Source: Fennellomyces sp. T-0311 (lineage: Eukaryota > Mucoromycota > Mucoromycetes > Mucorales > Lichtheimiaceae). From it: a stretch of 64,000 bases of DNA. The DNA lies in NCBI GenBank assembly GCA_025266875.1, contig JALLLT010000007.1:558001-622000 (forward strand). The letters run 5' to 3'. Both the position numbers and the translations under genes were made by a program. The notes beneath the pieces are model-generated. The model ran no database searches, was not told the DNA's origin, and worked only from the letters and a program-made list of their open reading frames with translations. Positions within the stretch are counted from its first letter, which is position 1. Each line of letters begins with the position of its first letter. This document shows positions 1-11,837 of the stretch, piece by piece.

Positions 1-2165
1 CCGTTACAACTATTTGGCCCTAAACATTTTGATCAAAGAGCACGACAAAGACACGAATATTGACCGTCAGCAGCTCCTCGTTGACATTTCAAGATCGAAA
101 GCACCCCTCGACCGACAACGTTTCGATACGACACTCGTTAAAATATCAACGCTTCATGATATTTGTCGAATGCATGGTGAAGTCCGTACTGGTAATGCTG
201 CCGCAGGTGCTGACCAGAATGCGTTTGAGCGTGCGACCGCAAAGTATTGGGTACACCCCGACAACATTACGGAGCTCAAAGCGATCCTCTTGTTCCACCT
301 CCCTGTCCTTGTGTTCAACCCTAACAAGCCTATCGAGGCCAGTGACAGTGCTATTTCCAGTGTTTATTTCGATAACAACGACTTTGATCTCTACACAGGG
401 CGTCTGCAACGTGATGAAGGTGCCGAAGCAATTCGGTTCCGTTGGTATGGTCCCATGGATTCACGCCATATTTTCATCGAACGTAAAACACACCACGCAC
501 CTTGGCTTGATGGTGTTTCGGTGAAAGATCGGTTCCGTCTTGATGTCGACAAGGTGGATGACTTTGTTGCGCTGCGCTACACGGCCGACCAATATGCGAA
601 AGAACTCCGACAAGAAGGCAAGACGAACGAAGCTATTGTGCGCCAAAACCACTTTATCGCATCAGGCGTGCAGCAATCGATCAGCGAAAAGCAGCTCAGC
701 CCGGTGATGCGGGTATTCTATAACCGCACTGCTTTCCAAGTCCCCGGTGATCAACGCTTACGTGTTTCGCTTGATACGGACTTGACATTTGTCCGCGAAG
801 ACGGTCTCCATCGGCGTAAAGGCAGCTGGCGACGTCCTGACATGGGCATTGACCACCCGTTCGAAAATTTGCCGCAAGACGAGGTGTACCATTTTCCGTA
901 TGCGGTACTCGAAACAAAGTTGCAAACACATCTTGGCCAGGAGCCACCCGAATGGCTGACTCGACTGCTGGATTCCAGATTAGTCTATGAGGTACCCCGC
1001 TTTTCCAAGTATCTCCATGGTGCTGCGCACTTCTGGCAGCCGAGATTACCACTTTTGCCGTGGTGGCTGAGTGAAATGGAACTAGACATTCGCAATGCTA
1101 AGCAGCCGACGGGTAACTTTACTGGACTATCAAGATCCAAGAGCCTGAAACCCCTTATCGATGGCAGATATCGAATGGGTTATCTCGAGTCGCAGCTTGA
1201 GAAGCGAGCTACCATCAAAAGACAGGCGAGCAAGGCAAGCCAGGCGCCGCCACGCCCTGCTGGTTATGCGCCTGGTATGGTTACCGGCACCATGACTAAC
1301 AACAGACAAGATGGTGCCTGTGTCGTCGATGTGCAATCAAACAGAGTGAGCAATCCGTTTGATGACCCGATTTGGAACCGCAACGATCCAGCTATGCTTC
1401 TTGACTTTGACGGAGAGTCTCAAGGATCGCGATCACAGTCTTACAACAATATCAGTGCTAGCGGTGTACGGAATCGCAATTACTTGTCAGATGGACGAAG
1501 CGGATTCGTCGACAGCTCGTCAACTGACCACCTGATGGAACAACAACGTCCGTCTCCAAGATCGATGTCAATCATGGATACAGTCACAGAGAAGAACAAC
1601 AGCAATGAGAAGAGCAGCTCGGATATTCGAACAGTAAACGCACGAGATTCGGCTATGCTCGGTGATGAGGAATTTGGTTCTCCAGAGAAGAAGAAAAAGA
1701 AGAAAAACAAAGAGGACAAGGAGAAAGAACGTGCTGAACGACTGGAACCCAAGATCTTTTTTGCCAACGAACGTACATTTATCAACTGGCTTCAGTTTTC
1801 GGCACTCATCCTTACAGCAGCTCTTACTTTGCTTAATTTTGGCGACAAAATCAGTCGAATTGCCGGTGCCACATTTTTTGGCGTCTCAATGATATTGGCA
1901 CTTTATGCATTCGGTCGCTACAGATACCGTGCGTGGCAGATCACTAACCATCCACGGATACGGTATGATGATTTGTATGGCCCTATTGGTCTCTGTTTCC
2001 TTCTTGTTGGTGCACTTATCGTAAGTTTCTCTATTATTCCGTGATATGCATGGAATGATGTTAATCGTTCCCTTTGTATAGGTCAACTTTATTCTGCGTA
2101 TGCAGCAGCCCGCAGATACTTCTACTTACCTCGGCATCAACAACCAAACTCACCAACAGCCTTAA
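1..2165 (+). CDS. VTC polyphosphate polymerase subunit (Vtc2/3/4 family), 5' end cut by window edge
   Basis: Subunit of the vacuolar transporter chaperone complex, which makes polyphosphate from ATP at the vacuole membrane. Exons 1..2020 (open to the window edge, frame starting at base 2) and 2082..2165; the intron 2021..2081 is GTAAGT...TATAG and leaves an ending like that of the next gene. Only the end of the SPX domain is present, then the VTC catalytic domain and a C-terminal DUF202 membrane part. Residues matching the Vtc4 active tunnel are visible: the K of AKYWVHPDN, both R of IRFRWYG, the E and K of IERKTHH, the R of LRVSLD, the E of VLETK and the K of KFSKYLHG, so it looks catalytic. 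A long Ser/Lys-rich linker separates the catalytic and membrane parts, as in Vtc2/3. Tandem with a paralogue 540 bp downstream. Confidence 0.93.
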
Positions 2166-2703
2166 TTATGATATATACATTATCTATTGGCAGTTGACTT
2201 CAAACTGTATTTTGCATGCATCTAGTAATAAACTTGTTTTCAATTTTCAATGGTGCATTGATTACCATGGGTATTAACAAAACTTCGGTAACCAATCGGC
2301 TTTCAGATGTTTTGATGCATTGGAGAGTATTCCAGAAAATCCGTACTTCCCAAACTGATTAGGTCAGGGACACAAAAATCACCGAGACAAATTTGAACGC
2401 CCTCGCCAACACATCATCTAACAAACAAACATGTCGAACAAACAAGTTAGCCTAATTAAGGGGAGAAAACGGAGGAGAAACAATCAGATAACATACTATG
2501 CCATCATATAGTATACTTCTTGTACGATAAGTTCTCAAGCAATAAAAAAGAAAACGAACATATCGATAATTATTCGCAAGGGTTCTTGTCTCTCATTCAT
2601 ATAACCAGCATGTTTCACAGGGACCATTGACAACTGTATCAATACTTTACAAATATCCCTGACATAACTGCTCTTCTCTTCTTGTACACACTTTTCTGCA
2701 CAG
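2166..2703. other. Intergenic, between the two VTC genes
   Basis: AT-rich spacer of about 540 bp holding the 3' flank of the first VTC gene and the promoter of the second. A pyrimidine-rich run (ctcttctcttcttgtac) lies just upstream of the second start codon. No coding or RNA feature seen. Confidence 0.6.
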
Positions 2704-5184
2704 ATGAAATTCGGGACAGCATTGCAAGACGAGATCTTTCCACCATGGCGGCTCTCGTATATGCAGTACGATATGCTCAAGGTGGAGCTAAAGCAGCGGC
2801 AGCTCGATCACGAATGGTCCGAAGACGATGAGCAAGACTTTATCGATATGCTGGAGAACGAACTCAAGAAAGTGTATGACTTTGTCTCTGCCAAGCTAGG
2901 CGAAGCTGAAGCAAGAATATGCTATTGCGAACGTACGGTCAAGTCATTCATGAGTAATCCAAGATGGGCAAGCGAACAGAGCTGGCAGACCATGGATGAC
3001 GCATTGACCGAAGTACTATTTGACATCAACGACTTGTCTCGATTCACTCGTATCAACTATACGGGCTTTTTGAAAATCGTCAAGAAACACGACAAGTGGA
3101 CTCAATACGATTTACGAAACCGCTTTGTCGAGCAATTGCGAGTGTGGCCCCTCGATAACCAACGCTTTGATGTTGCCATTGTTTTTATATCAGCACTGCA
3201 TGATATCTGTCATCGCCGCGGAAAACCAAGGACAGGAAATGCGGCTGCTGGCGGTGATCAGAGTGCGTTCGAACGAGCGACGTCCAAGTACTGGATCCAT
3301 CCCGATAATGTCACCGAAGTTCAATCGATCATCTTGCTACATTTACCAGTGCTGATTTTCAACAAGGAAAAAGAGTACGAGAGCACTGACTCGGCCGTTT
3401 CATCTGTCTATTTCGATAACGAAGATTTTGAACTGTATACCGGTCGACTGCAACGTGACGACGGCGCTGAGGCTATCCGTTTCCGTTGGTATGGTCCCGA
3501 TGACAAGAAAAGCGTGTTCATTGAGCGCAAGACACATCATGCACCTTGGTTGAACGGTGTATCTATCAAGGACCGGTTTCGATTGGATGCAGAGGACGTA
3601 CCAAAATTTGTGTCGGGCGAACTGACAGCGGATGAATACGCTCGACGTCTTGAAGCCGAAGGAGTTGATCCTGAAACAGTCAAGCAAGCCCATTTTGTTG
3701 CCAGTGGAATCCAAAAATCGCTCAAGGAAAAGGATCTCAAGCCCATGTGTCGCATATTCTATGATCGTACTGCGTTCCAGTTGCCAGGCGATCAACGTGT
3801 CCGTGTGAGCATCGACACAAATTTGACGTTTATCCGCGAGGACCAGATGGATGGAAAACAGCGCCGCCAGCCAGGTGAATGGCACCGACCGGACGTTGGC
3901 ATCAATTACCCGTTCCCAAACGTTGAAGAAAACGACATATTACGTTTCCCATATGCGGTGTTGGAAGCCAAGATTCAAACACACCTTGGTCAAAAAGCTC
4001 CGGAATGGCTCGATAAATTGCTCCAATCTCATCTTGTCCACGAGGTCCCCAAGTTTTCAAAGTATCTCCATGGTGCGTCCTATCTCTATCGCGATCAGAT
4101 TCCGTTGTTGCCATGGTGGCTGTCTGAAATGGATATCGATATTCGCAAGCCAAGAGAAACCAACTTTGGTCTAAGCCGATCGAGCTCGTACAAGCCTCTT
4201 ATTGATGGTCAGTATCAACGCGCCATGGCAACAGAAAAGCGGCGTCTTGAGTTCGTGGCGGATTCCCTTCGACGGTCCACGGATTCGGTCGCAATGCGGT
4301 CCACCGATACTTGCGACAAGGCCGGCAAATTGCAAGTACCCAATAACGATAGGACTGCACCCATTGAAGAAAAACCGGCATTCGAAAGGCCTTATTCTCC
4401 TCGTGATTCGGCAGGTGCAGATACATTGGTCGAGCCTAGACGATTGGAGGCTATGGGTGGGCAAAAGAACGCTTTCCTTTCAGCGTATTCAATGAGCAGC
4501 GATGGATTATCTGCCGGATCATCCGCTTTGGACTATCAAGAGGCTCCAGGCGCCACAGTGCTTGAAAAGGGTGACGATCCACACTACTACGGTCCACCTG
4601 CCGAAACTAAAGAGAAAGGAGGCGTTCTCGGTGAGCAAGTCAAAACGAATGGTGGGGACATCTACCTAGATATCGACAAGAAGGAGATGGTCACGAAGAA
4701 GAAAGGCGAAATGGTTGAGCCTCAAGCACCACTCAAGATGTGGGAAAAAATATTGTTTGGTGCTGGTAACGAAAAAGATCTTCATGTCAAGGATGACAAA
4801 GACAAGAGTACGCAGCTCAAAAAGATCAAGATCGAACCCAAGGTGTTCTTTGCCAATGAACGTACATTTATCAGCTGGTTGCAGTTCTGTGCTTTGCTCC
4901 TTACGGTGGCTCTCAGCTTGCTTAATTTTGGTGATAATACATCTCGAATTGCTGGTGGCATCTTTATCGGTATTGCCGCGATTGTCGCAATATACGCACT
5001 GTATCGTTTCGAGAAGCGAGCTTGGTAAGTTACACATGTTTTATATAAGGGCTTGGCTAATCAACTTTTTAGGATGATTAACCGCCGTATGATGGGTCGT
5101 TACGATGACCTTTGGGGTCCTGCCGTGTTGTGTTCTCTTTTGGTTGCCGCACTTATCGTCAACTTTTATCTCCGTTTCCGATAG
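2704..5184 (+). CDS. VTC polyphosphate polymerase subunit, full length (Vtc4/Vtc2-like), 810 aa
   Basis: Exons 2704..5024 and 5073..5184, joined in phase across a GTAAGT...TTTAG intron. Starts with a canonical SPX domain (MKFGTALQDEIFPPWR; the lysine-rich helix INYTGFLKIVKKHDK near residue 120 is the inositol-pyrophosphate binding surface in this family), then the VTC domain (about residues 190-490), a charged low-complexity linker, and a DUF202 membrane part (FFANERTFISWLQF onward, about 700-810). All active-site signatures listed for the upstream gene are conserved (SKYWIHPDN, IRFRWYG, IERKTHH, VRVSID, VLEAK, KFSKYLHG). Family knowledge: SPX senses phosphate status and the VTC domain extrudes polyphosphate into the vacuole. 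The paralogue immediately upstream is in the same orientation, implying tandem duplication. Whether this is the Vtc4 or Vtc2/3 orthologue needs a tree. Confidence 0.95.
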
Positions 5185-5269
5185 GTTTATACATTTCTCT
5201 TTACCATGTTACATTGTCATATTATAGATTTATGCATTCCCTTCATATATAATACATGATAGCATTTTA

Positions 5270-6648
5270 TTACTGGCTCATCGCTCTAATATTATCATAT
5301 TGGCTTTTCGGGAAATTCAAATGATTGGGAATGGAGTCAACATGACCGCCAAATGACTGGTATACTGTGTTCAGCAAGCTGCGTGGATGGTCACCCTTGT
5401 GGTCAGCACTGAGCTCCCAGAACATGGCGCCGCCAAGACGCTGCTGTTTGATATATTCGCATTTAGCTCGGATAATTCCAGGTGTGTCGTAGCTGATAAA
5501 TTCTCTCTTTGCAGGATCGTAAGACCAAGAGGCCATATGTTGTGGATCTTCATGTTCAGTTGCACCTGGTAGTGGCAGCTGCTTGTAATCAAACATGCCT
5601 TTTTCCCAAGAGCCCTCAGGAATATCATTGAAGCTGGCACCTGGACCTTGCGTGTTACTAAAGCCACGACCGTAGACGGGGAGTCCAAGAACAAGTTTAT
5701 GAGGCGGTACGCCTGCTTGCATATAATCACTGACGGCTTGGTGTCCATTGAGTGCGCCACCATACATAGCCGACTGATGTCCCGTTGCGCTATCCCATGA
5801 ACCAGCAAAGTCATATGCCATCAAGTAAAAAAGGTCGACGTAGGGTTCCATTTCACGTAAACGCAAAAGACGGTAGTGGGATGGGCCACAGGCAACAGCC
5901 AATGTCAATAGCAAACGTGGTTCATTGGTCTGGCCGATGCTTTGCTGATACATGTCAAGCGCGATGCGCATCTCGTACAGCAAGTGGACATAATGGAAAG
6001 CTTCCTCAGGTGATTTTGGATATTCCCAGTCGATATCTAGGCTCATGTTAAATTCCCTTTCTCTTGGCATTGCTCCGCATACTCTTACCAATGCCGTCCA
6101 ATCCAAGGTCACCTATGTGCTTTATAGCTGACTGTACGAAGCGTTGGCGCTTTTGGGGATCGGCAGCCACCGTGGCAAAATTCGTGGACCACGTCCACCC
6201 ACCCACACTGAGCGTTATTTTGAGGTGCCGGTTGTGTTTCTTGAGTAAGTAGAGCTGCTTAAAGTTACCATAGAGATTGTTGCCTTGGTCATTCCAACTG
6301 TCGGCCTGGTGATCAATAGTCTGTTCGGCAGGAAAGTGCTTGTCCTTGTCAGCCCAGACGTCCTAATGAGAGAGGCGTTACAATTGGATTACTTCTCAAG
6401 TTTGTGAGATAATGTATACGTACACCAAGCACGATTTCACCAGAAGGTTCGAGATTGGCAAAAGCATAGAGCAAGTGCGTAAGTTTGTGAGCATCGGCAA
6501 TGAGATCGCAAACGTTATGGTTGCGCGCATAAATTCCCCTGCAGTGATGACTTTAGCACGGCGAAGAGTTCGATGCGTGAGATTGAGCATACCAATTCAC
6601 AAAATAACCGGCAATCACCGGACCATTGGTAGAAGGAGGAGGTTGCAT
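5270..6648 (-). CDS. GH18 chitinase (fungal class V type), 403 aa
   Basis: Hydrolyses beta-1,4-GlcNAc bonds in chitin by substrate-assisted catalysis. Four exons on the minus strand: 6593..6648, 6424..6538, 6089..6362, 5270..6036; all introns GT-AG, 52-61 nt. The spliced product shows strand 1 (PVIAGYFVNWG), the substrate motif LSVGGWTWS and the catalytic DxxDxDxE motif (DGIDIDWEYP), which is rebuilt exactly across the third intron, then MAYDFAGSW and the terminal FWELSADHKGD. The first ATG in frame (6648) lies only about 10 residues before the barrel and no signal peptide is seen, so it may be intracellular, or an upstream exon was missed. Convergent with the VTC gene (85 bp between stops). 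A role in hyphal wall remodelling or autolysis is inference. Confidence 0.93.
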
Positions 6649-6816
6649 GGTATGTAATAACGCGTCTGGGTGCTTGAACTGTGCGACATGATATTTTTAA
6701 TGCCAAGAATATAAGCGCTGGGCTGGGCTCGATAAAACCGATTAACCGAAAACAATCAAATGTGTTTATCAGAAGAAAGAAATTATTATATGGTAACGAA
6801 AAGGAATAATGTGCTT

Positions 6817-7606
6817 CTACAGATCCGCAGGGTTGTACCAGATGGTGCCTTGCTCGCTCGGGCTGCCGGTGTATGGCTCGAAGAGCCCTTCTACAAACGT
6901 CTCACGGATATAGCAGTCAATCACACCTGGCGCCCGTAAAGTGTAGTCCCTCCAGAAGCTCTGGCCATACTCTGATCCATGGCGCCCCACGGATCGTAAG
7001 GCAAATCTTGGCGTATGTCGCAGGTGGCTGTGAATAAGTGTGGCGTTGAATTCCCCATCGGGTACATAAAAAAAATTTGTGCAATGGAACAACATACCTG
7101 AAGATTTGTCCCAAACCAAATTCATGCTTAGCCAGCAGACTATGCGTCTCGCTGTCCTTAACCGATACAATAGAATCGGCCTCGTATGCAAGTTTATCGC
7201 CAAAGTACATTAGAATCTTGCGCTCGAATCGCATGTCGAATTCCTCTTCTTCTGCCGATTGACCATTCGATTTGCCATTTACCTTGCCATTGGAGGTGGC
7301 AGACCCATTAGTTTCCTTTTCTTCGGTTACTATGGGGTCGTTCTTGAGGATTACCACGTGACTCGGCGTGTTGTAGTATGCTGACAGAAGCCTTTGCAGG
7401 TTTCCGGTTGTTTGTAAGACCATGCGCTCAAGTGGTGAGAATCCATCAGGCAGTTGCAGGAATACATTGGTTGCCGTAACTAGAAGTAGCAACGTTAATT
7501 CTGTCAATAAGTATTCAAGATAAGCGAGCTTACATTCTTGAGCAAACTGAAACGGCACTCTTTTATAATGGGCTGTGTTCGATGGTTGCGGGATGCGGAC
7601 TGTCAT
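6817..7606 (-). CDS. Chorismate lyase/UTRA-fold protein (DUF98-like), 214 aa
   Basis: Exons 7534..7606, 7098..7479 and 6817..7006; introns 54 and 91 nt, GT-AG, phases consistent. The start is the first in-frame ATG (ACC ATG ACA). The core LERMVLQTTGNLQRLLSAYY followed by strands and FGLGQIFRF/YTLRAPGVIDCYIRE resembles fungal members of the chorismate pyruvate-lyase/UbiC transcription-regulator-associated fold. Those are mostly uncharacterised; I do not claim lyase activity. A low-complexity loop of Gly/Asn/Ser/Lys (around residues 90-115) interrupts the fold. Tail to tail with nothing: the same-strand HMG gene ends upstream of it, with about 235 bp between. Confidence 0.65.
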
Positions 7607-7841
7607 GGTAATAGTGTCTATAGCAAAACGATGCAAAACCTGCCCCTTTTATATGTATTTGCAAGAAAAAGAGTTGACTCGATAAAAACAATCAACAAAA
7701 GAAATGCGGTGATTCAATGGTCCCGCTGACCATAATCGGGCATGCTTACGCTGCAGGTGAGATCGCATAAACTGTGCATATCACCTTAATTTTATATGAA
7801 CGTACACTTTATCATGCATCTCACTATTTCTAATGATACAG

Positions 7842-9031
7842 TTATGCAAAGGGATTCGGATAGTTGTCAAAGTGCGTTTGAGGGGGGTACAGTGGGTCTA
7901 TAAGTGTTCCGGTTCCAAAGTCACTTCCTTGCAAGACTGGTTGGTCAAGGGTTGAAAATGAGTCAAAATGGGGTAATGTATCTGCGCCCGTTCGGTGTTC
8001 GCCACTTTTTTGGTCAAATCCATAAAGCGATAGCAAGTCTTTGGCGGTAGGGCGCTGTATATCACTCAAATGAACGGTAGTCGGCATATCGTTTGTAAAG
8101 TTAGCTGATCCATATGCAGGAGACATGTGGACTGTGGATGGAGTATTTGAAAGTGATGGAAGTGCATACGGCTGCGGCTGTTCTAGGGTGTCCCAAAATG
8201 CCCCATTAGCAAAAGCATCGGCAACAGTGCAGTTGTACCCGCTCTGTGTGACATGGCTGTCACCAGGTGCAGTACCGAAGCTACTGAACATTGCATCATT
8301 TGATCCTTGCAGGCAGCCGAAGGAAGAATAATCCATGGGAGTCGGTGCTTCTGCCAAAATTTGCGATGGCTGACAAAGCACATCAGGTGATTGATGAAAC
8401 GGCCCTGGTGTCTGACCAAATGCTTGCTCGAAAGATTGGTTCAACATAGGGCTGCGAAGATAAGCTTCAAGTGGATCTTCTGTACCCAGCATGGCAGATA
8501 GCTGTGCAGCAACCAAAGAAGAGACTTGAGACGGCTTAGCGTTAGAGGGTCGCTTTTTCTTTGGACAGTATTTGTAATTAGGGTATCTGCAGGTAAATTT
8601 TGGTTAGAACTAGTAAGATCAATCGAGATCATCACTCACTTTTCCTTATGGCGCTGTTTATCCAGTTCCGCTAATTGACGATACTTTTCCTTTTCATACT
8701 CAGGTTCTTCGCTCCACCATCTTGCAACGGCCTTGGAGATCTCACGATGATTAACGCCAGGACATACAGTGGTGATTAACTTTTGCTTTTCAAGACGGTA
8801 CGCAAGAAAGCAGTTGACGGGACGAGGGACCCGGTTAGGATCACGCTTTCGGATGCGCGGACGCCTGCGTCGCTGCGATGGGTTCACAGTGGATGCCAAT
8901 TCTTGAATATCCACAAGGTGCTTGGGATTGTAGCCGGGCATGGATTTGATTCTAGAGAAATCATATGGCGTGGCCGATGATGCAGATCCCGCTGCCGCAA
9001 CGGGCTGGTTAACAATACGTTCGGGTTTCAT
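7842..9031 (-). CDS. HMG-box transcription factor of MATA_HMG type, 378 aa
   Basis: Exons 8640..9031 and 7842..8586; the 53-nt intron (GTGAGT...CTGCAG) interrupts the DNA-binding box. The box runs from about residue 70 to 145: RVPRPVNCFLAYRLEKQK, then VNHREISKAVARWW and, after the intron, YPNYKYCPKKK, the pattern of fungal mating-type/sexM-sexP and Ste11-like HMG boxes. The rest is low complexity, Ser/Pro/Gln-rich and probably an activation region. A sequence-specific nuclear regulator is expected. It is not flanked by triose-phosphate transporter or RNA helicase genes, which border the Mucorales sex locus, so I do not call it a sex gene. CT/GA-rich tract upstream (9110-9130). Confidence 0.85.
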
Positions 9032-9572
9032 ATTAAGGAGTGTATGACTTAAAGGAAGGGTGGGGGTGATTACTAAAGATTATGTTAAAGTATACTAAGG
9101 TTGGATAGTTCTCTTTTTCTCTCTCTGTGCTCGTATTTATGTCATAGCAGGATTGTTCACAAAGAGATACGAATGATCAAATATGGTTTGTGTTTATTGA
9201 CACACGAACAATAGCAAATGAAGCAAATGTATTACGAGAACTGTCACTTATCACTTCTCGTGATTCGGTTTGCAGAAAGTGCATTATCTATTGCATTCAT
9301 AATAATATCTCCCTGTAGGAGCAACTCGGTGGATGTGATAACAATATACCTATGAATCACAGCTATACTTCGCACCGAAAATTACTCACATTGATTAAAC
9401 AAAGAGAGTTATTACCAAATCGTACAATGGTCGCCACGCAAACAGCTTTCCGGAATGTATTACAACAATGAGCAGGGATTTGACAAAGTTTTTGAAAAGA
9501 TGACATAAAGTGACGCGCTTTTGATCGCATATGTCTCATTATTATTTGGATAGACTTTACAAGATATACATA
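9032..9572. other. Intergenic, HMG promoter and CRAT 3' flank
   Basis: About 540 bp. Contains the CT-rich 5' flank of the HMG-box gene (ttctctttttctctctctgtg on the plus strand, 9111-9131) and the 3' flank of the carnitine acetyltransferase gene. No coding signal seen. Confidence 0.55.
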
Positions 9573-11837
9573 TTAAATTTTGGCTGTTTGTTCAGTACCA
9601 TTGATTTGCTCGCACACATCCTTCATATCTAATAACGTCTGTCGAATCGTGCTCGCAAGCTCCTGGGCAGTTACTGTCTCAGGAACGTTCTTACACTCTA
9701 TGCCAAACTTGACCAACAGAGGCGCTGCCATGTAGTTGATACCATACCCATCCGGTGTGGCAGCGCCAAATCCAGTGCCCATCAATCGAGTGCCTGCCTG
9801 CAAACCGGAAGTGCTCAATATCCACGTTTGTGATCGACGGAAAATGGGATCCTGGAACATCGGATGCATAGGAACTTTCTCAAGCTTTCCAGTGACCGGC
9901 GAGCGCATTTCGTGATCTGCGTTGAGGAGTCGCAAAACCATCAAATGTCTGTCGCAAGCATGTCCTTCACTGGCCACTTGGGTATAGCTACGATGGGCAT
10001 TTGTTGCCTTGACCAGAAGGTCGTATTTGGACTTGGGCTGCAATATATCAAAAAGGTCAATATATGTCAAGCAAGCAGGAGATCCAGCCTCTTCCTTACA
10101 TCAAGCGCGCTATTTGACCAGCCTTCTACAAAAGCCTTGCTTTCTACGCTGCATGTGCGAATGGTATCCGTTCGTCCGTGAAGATACTTGCGAGTGGAAG
10201 CCGTTTCGTAGGTGGGTGCCATTTTGTGATGCAGGCGATAATATGTCAACTGGAGCACCATTTGGAAGTACGCGTCGGGCGATACTTTGCCAAACTTCTT
10301 AACCCAATCGGTTCCATATGTGTCAAACACCAACGTGCACGAATCCGAGAAGGCTGCCGTTGCATCAGCTGACACCTGCGCATCAGCAAGGCACCGTGCA
10401 ATAAAGTCATCCGTCTTCCACTGAAGATGCTCGACATTACCGGCAATCGGTTTGATCACCTGGCTATTGATTGGTGGAGAGCATGGAACGTCAAGCAAAT
10501 GATCCCACAAGTAGCTGACAAGCAAAGCATCGCACGGTGAATGCTCGCCAGCCAAGAAACTTTTACCGTTGCTTTCAATGACAAACGTAATGGACTTGTC
10601 GCACCAGCGGTTGTGGCCGTTGCCTAGCGACAGGTTACCCAAGAATGCTGTCCGTGTCCACAAGCTCGAATCGGCACCATGGCTGTAGTCGTCAAGTGCA
10701 ATGGCGAACAAGCTGCTTTCAATGATATTGGCGGTTTCGAGGTTTTTGGGATCGAGAGCCAAGAGGTGGTTTCGTGCGGCAGCCCAGTTGTCGCGGTCCC
10801 ACGAGGTAAGTAGGCCAATAGGGAGCTCGGGTCGCTTGAGCTGAAGCGAATGTGAGGCGATGACCAGCAATTCACTATCATACACCTATTGTTAGAAAAC
10901 ATATACAGATACAATATTGCCGCTCTCTGGGATCCATACTGTTCGATTTCTTCAAATGTCAATCGTTCCCATCTGTCTCCTTTCTTCTTGTATACTGGCA
11001 GTTTGTATACTTGGTCGCGTACCAAAATAATGATATGACGAGTTTCGGATATGTCGGATTGTGTCAAAGCATCGCAGCCGGGAAGTGGGATACGCGTGAT
11101 GCCAAAGATTCGGCTATGCTGCCACATACACAACGGCTTTCCCTTGATCGTATCCACCGGAATCGCTTCTCTAGTGACAGCAACACCATTACTGACCCAG
11201 CTCCATGTTTGTCAACTTTTTATGTCCGCTTACGCTTCCAGAACCTCCTTATATTCCAAAGCTCGATTGATGAAGTGTGCTGCTCGATGCAGCTGGAAGT
11301 ACGTGAACTCTCCTGCGCGTCGTACACCGCCGTTTGCCAACAGCTCCTTTGGCTGGTTTGCATCGTCGCGACCAAGAATGTACCAATTGCTGTTGACCAT
11401 AAGTGGATCACGCCACTCGAGGTATGCTATAGTTGGAGTAATCAGATTACGTCTGTTTAACTATGACAGCCCAAGCACAGCATACCTTTCCGTAACCAGA
11501 AATTGTCTTCCAGCCAATTGCTTGGTGACGACCGATCGATATCGATTAAACGTTGCTGAAGGGAACGAGACAAGTCACTTGCCAAAAAGTCGGCCACATG
11601 CTTTTCTGACTGCGCAAATTGTTCGGGCGTGAGAAGTGGTTTTAGAGAGTGCAAATAGATTGCACAGGATTCTTTGAGTGAAGGCACAGGAAGACGAGGC
11701 AACGTATGCTGCAGAGAGAATGTTTTAGTCATGTCAGCAGCAAGAGAAAGGAGTGTGGAAAGAAAGCATAGTTTTGGACCCTTTAAAAAAAGTACGCTTC
11801 CAGTGTTCCTGATCAGCGGCGCATGTGATTCTCGCAT
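9573..11837 (-). CDS. Carnitine O-acetyltransferase, probably dual mitochondrial/peroxisomal, 636 or 671 aa
   Basis: Transfers acetyl groups between CoA and carnitine so that acetyl units made in peroxisomes or cytosol can enter mitochondria. Exons 11486..11732 (or to 11837), 11234..11426, 10940..11170, 10100..10874, 9573..10037. The fourth exon boundary needs acceptor 10876-10875 to keep frame. Choline/carnitine acyltransferase signatures: LPRLPVPSLKESC at the N terminus, WYILGRDD, GLLTSWDRDNWAAARNHL, the catalytic His in FLAGEHSPCDA, and the C-terminal lobe ILSTSGL. Two in-frame ATGs: 11732 (start of the conserved part) and 11837, adding 35 residues that are basic and hydrophobic like a mitochondrial presequence. 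The protein ends in Ala-Lys-Ile, a variant of the peroxisomal PTS1. This matches the yeast Cat2 strategy of two starts from one gene; the targeting call is inference. Confidence 0.92.

Noticed and set aside
1480..1785. Minus ORF with a poly-Phe run
   Set aside because: It is the antisense of the Lys-rich linker of the first VTC gene.
7842..9031. Mucorales sex locus
   Set aside because: An HMG-box gene alone is insufficient; the expected flanking transporter and RNA helicase genes are absent.
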